Source: Candidatus Adiutrix intracellularis
Lineage (GTDB): Bacteria; Desulfobacterota; Desulfarculia; Adiutricales; Adiutricaceae
Assembly: GCA_001577715.1 (NCBI GenBank)
Contig: LQAA01000152.1
Span: forward strand, 1-38,368
Direction of reading: 5' to 3'
DNA length: 38,368 bases
Shown here: piece after piece, positions 36,640-38,368 of the stretch
Numbering within the stretch: position 1 is the stretch's first letter
How the letters are laid out: each line of letters begins with the position of its first letter
Position numbers and translations under genes: made by a program
The notes under the pieces: model-generated
Databases searched by the model: none
What the model was told of the DNA's origin: nothing
Seen by the model: only the letters and a program-made list of their open reading frames with translations

Positions 36640-36960
36640 AAGATACAATATTTCAAATTCTCCAGCGTATAGATAAACTGGAATACGCGCTTAAAGGGTT
36701 ACACGATAAAAATGCTTTGTTACGAGCAAAGAATGCTACGTTACGGAATAAAATTACCAAATTGGAAACTAAAATAGCTAAAGCCCGAAAGAATTCCAGT
36801 AACTCATCAAAGTCCCAATAATATGACATTATCACTCTCCACCAATAAAAAAAGTGCGGCAAAAAGTGTAAAGTTAACGCATAACTAAGACATAAGCCCC
36901 ATTTCCGTAGCCTTTTATCCCTAAATAATTTAATTAAATCAGAATTTTATATTTATTAGG
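36640..36960 (+). mobile_element. IS66-family transposase N-terminal fossil, copy 2
   Basis: A plus-strand frame reads IFQILQRIDKLEYALKGLHD then KNALLRAKNATLRNKITKL and ETKIAKARKNSSNSSKS before a TAA. This is the coiled-coil N terminus of IS66 TnpC up to the usual SSKPPSSD segment. Shortly after, KKSAAKSVKL-like and PHFRS-like text appears in other frames, then nothing. The rest of the transposase is missing, so this is a truncated remnant. It aligns with the start of copy 1 (31060-31340). Differences by eye are mostly transitions, as expected for neutral decay. Confidence 0.75.
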
Positions 36961-37350
36961 AGGAATTTTAGAATCAAACTTTTCAATCACCAAACAAATT
37001 TAAAATCGTATCTAAAATAGTATTCTTATTACAAACATATTATAATTATTTATAAAAATAAGATAATCTATTTTTTGTTAAGTTTTTCTATCCAACTAAA
37101 AATTTAATTTATCTTATGTCTTCTTAATGCGGCTAGTGAACCTTCATCTTAACAATCGGAGACTTCTTTAACTTAGAACTAAAACTAAAGAACACCTACC
37201 ACCAGCATAGCTAATGGTTTTTCCAAACTTAAACATACGAGAAAGTATTGTTCAGAGCTACTTTTTCTTTAAATATGAAAAGATTTTTTTCTTGCATTGA
37301 TAAGGAGGCCTATGTTAGATTTAATAAAATTTTGCCCCGGAGGTTATTTT
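36961..37350. other. AT-rich leader of the small basic protein gene
   Basis: AT-rich DNA without recognised genes. Two ribosome-site-like motifs lie near the end: AAGGAGG at 37302-37308 with an ATG at 37312, and CGGAGG with a 7-bp spacer to the ATG at 37351. A 13-codon in-frame stretch separates these two starts. No convincing promoter pair was found. Confidence 0.4.
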
Positions 37351-37842
37351 ATGGCTAAACTGCGAACTCCAGACGAAAAATTCGAAAAAATTAACCCGTC
37401 TGACTTTTTTGTCGACAACAATAATGGACTTTCGAAATCTCAACTTTCGAAAAAATACGGAATTCCGCTAGCTGGCCTAAATGAATTATATGTCTGGGTT
37501 CTCTCTAAATTATTCGGTGAAAAAGTACCAACTTTAGGGGCCAAAAGTTCGCGCAGACGTGGTCCCGGCTCTCGGCGGACTATAGTCCGCGTTAAATACG
37601 GACTAATCAAATTTTCACCTAAAGATTTACTTAAAAATCAAGAAGTTGCACCAACCTATACCATTAGAGTTTTAAAAAATGGTAACTTTATCCTAGCCCC
37701 GCTTAACGGATCAACGGAAACCATAGAAAATCCGGCGCTTCCAAGCGGACCGGCGGTTGGCCAAAAAATAGTGGTTCGGCGGCGCAGTAAAAAAGGAGAA
37801 CCAAACGCCCTAGATCGAACCTATGATCCCTATCAAACATGA
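37351..37842 (+). CDS. Small basic protein of unknown function
   Basis: The 163-residue product is rich in Lys and Arg and is not recognised. Residues about 28-55 (LSKSQLSKKYGIPLAGLNEL) could form a helix-turn-helix-like segment. They are followed by a basic patch SSRRRGPGSRRTIVRVKYG (about 67-85) and a beta-rich second half ending in KIVVRRRSKKGEPNALDRTY. Such composition suits nucleic-acid binding, but that is inference. ATG 37351 has CGGAGG 7 bp upstream and is preferred over the ATG at 37312, which has AAGGAGG only 3 bp away. The stop overlaps the apparent start of the aminotransferase fossil. It is intact in a neighbourhood of broken genes. Confidence 0.65.
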   Translation: MAKLRTPDEKFEKINPSDFFVDNNNGLSKSQLSKKYGIPLAGLNELYVWVLSKLFGEKVPTLGAKSSRRRGPGSRRTIVRVKYGLIKFSPKDLLKNQEVAPTYTIRVLKNGNFILAPLNGSTETIENPALPSGPAVGQKIVVRRRSKKGEPNALDRTYDPYQT

Positions 37843-38368
37843 TCTCTTATTAAACAGTAAATCTACTTCATTAGCTTTAACTCACAGTACTTAGCTCTAA
37901 AAAATAAAATAGACGCCGAAATTCAGCGGGAACTGGATTATGGCCAGTTCATTCTAAGACCGAAAGACCTGGAGCTAGAAGGAACGTTGCAGGATTATAT
38001 AAGCCAGTGGACGATATCGTTTGACCTACACCAACGGCACCGAGGCCTTGCAACTGGCCTTAATAGGCCTAAACCTGAGTAACGCAGTACTCGAGCCCGA
38101 ATGTTACATTTTTCGCCACTCCAAAAGTAACAGTTCTATTCGGAATCATCCTAGTTCCGGTCGGTATTAATCTCAAAATTTACAATATCAACTCCATCGG
38201 TCTCAGCCTCCAAATCAAAATCGTCAAAGCTGAAGGTTGCTATCGCCTCCAGGCTGTGCAGCAACTCATTCTTTAAGTACCCCAAACCTACTATAAAACC
38301 TAGAGTATTTTGCCGGCGGCAGGGGCTAGAACTTATAGAAGACATAACCCAGTCCTTTGGAGTGGATA
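37838..38368 (+). pseudogene. DegT/DnrJ/EryC1-type aminotransferase pseudogene, runs off the right edge
   Basis: Intact relatives are PLP enzymes that aminate keto-sugars for surface polysaccharides. From about 37880 the plus strand reads QYLALKNKIDAEIQRELDYG, then FILRPKDLELEGTLQDYIS. It shifts frame to LTYTNGTEALQLALIGLNLS (the conserved CANGTDAL-type block) and NAVLEPECYIF. After further shifts come VTVLFGIILVPVGINLKIYN and, near the right edge, LELIEDITQSFGVD, the block that contains the PLP-contacting Asp and Gln. At least three frameshifts and several stops show the gene is dead. The segment between about 38220 and 38310 is the most degraded. The catalytic lysine would be outside the window. 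Confidence 0.82.

Overview
The window looks like a chromosome segment of a host-associated deltaproteobacterium (Desulfobacterota-like) whose genome is decaying. Three things point this way: a complete meso-DAP-type dcw cell-wall and division cluster with a PASTA-tailed FtsI, a CPHC-type DsbA, and a Gram-negative outer-membrane inverse autotransporter. About a third of the DNA is AT-rich space holding recognisable gene fossils. Reduced insect- or protist-associated deltaproteobacteria such as 'Candidatus Adiutrix' would fit, but this is a guess from gene content, not a measured placement.

Region 1 (1-16428, minus strand) is a tightly packed dcw operon read right to left: mraZ, rsmH, ftsL, ftsI, murE, murF, mraY, murD, ftsW, murG, murC, murB, ftsQ and ftsA. 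FtsA runs off the left edge. Most junctions overlap by 1-14 bp or have gaps under 90 bp, and all genes look intact. There is no ddl between murB and ftsQ. Upstream of mraZ, three TGGN boxes 10 bp apart form a typical MraZ autoregulatory site.

Region 2 (16429-25460) mixes a few intact genes with fossils. It starts with an AT-rich spacer. Next come a broken beta-CASP metallo-beta-lactamase nuclease gene and an intact glutamine-dependent nadE on the plus strand. A 1.6-kb gene-poor stretch follows, then dut and a yycJ-like hydrolase on the minus strand with a good promoter. Last are an IS1634-family transposase fossil, a possible ExbD/TolR fossil and the first copy of an unrecognised repeat.

Region 3 (25467-30597, minus strand) is housekeeping: mnmG-dsbA, then tRNA-Gln(CTG) with its own promoter, then thiE, a HAD phosphatase and a UroD-family protein carrying the zinc motif of MtaA-type methyltransferases.

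Region 4 (30600-38368) is accessory. Two more copies of the repeat flank an IS66 fossil. An intact 995-998-residue intimin/invasin-type inverse autotransporter follows, with five 25-residue repeats near its N terminus. Then come a second IS66 fossil, a small basic protein of unknown function and a DegT/DnrJ-type aminotransferase pseudogene cut by the right edge.

Peptidoglycan synthesis, septation, NAD, dUTP control, tRNA modification and periplasmic disulfide formation are kept intact, while mobile elements, a sugar aminotransferase and an RNA-processing-type nuclease have decayed. The surface adhesin stays open, and one of its repeats carries a pair of mutually correcting indels, which suggests the protein is still under selection.
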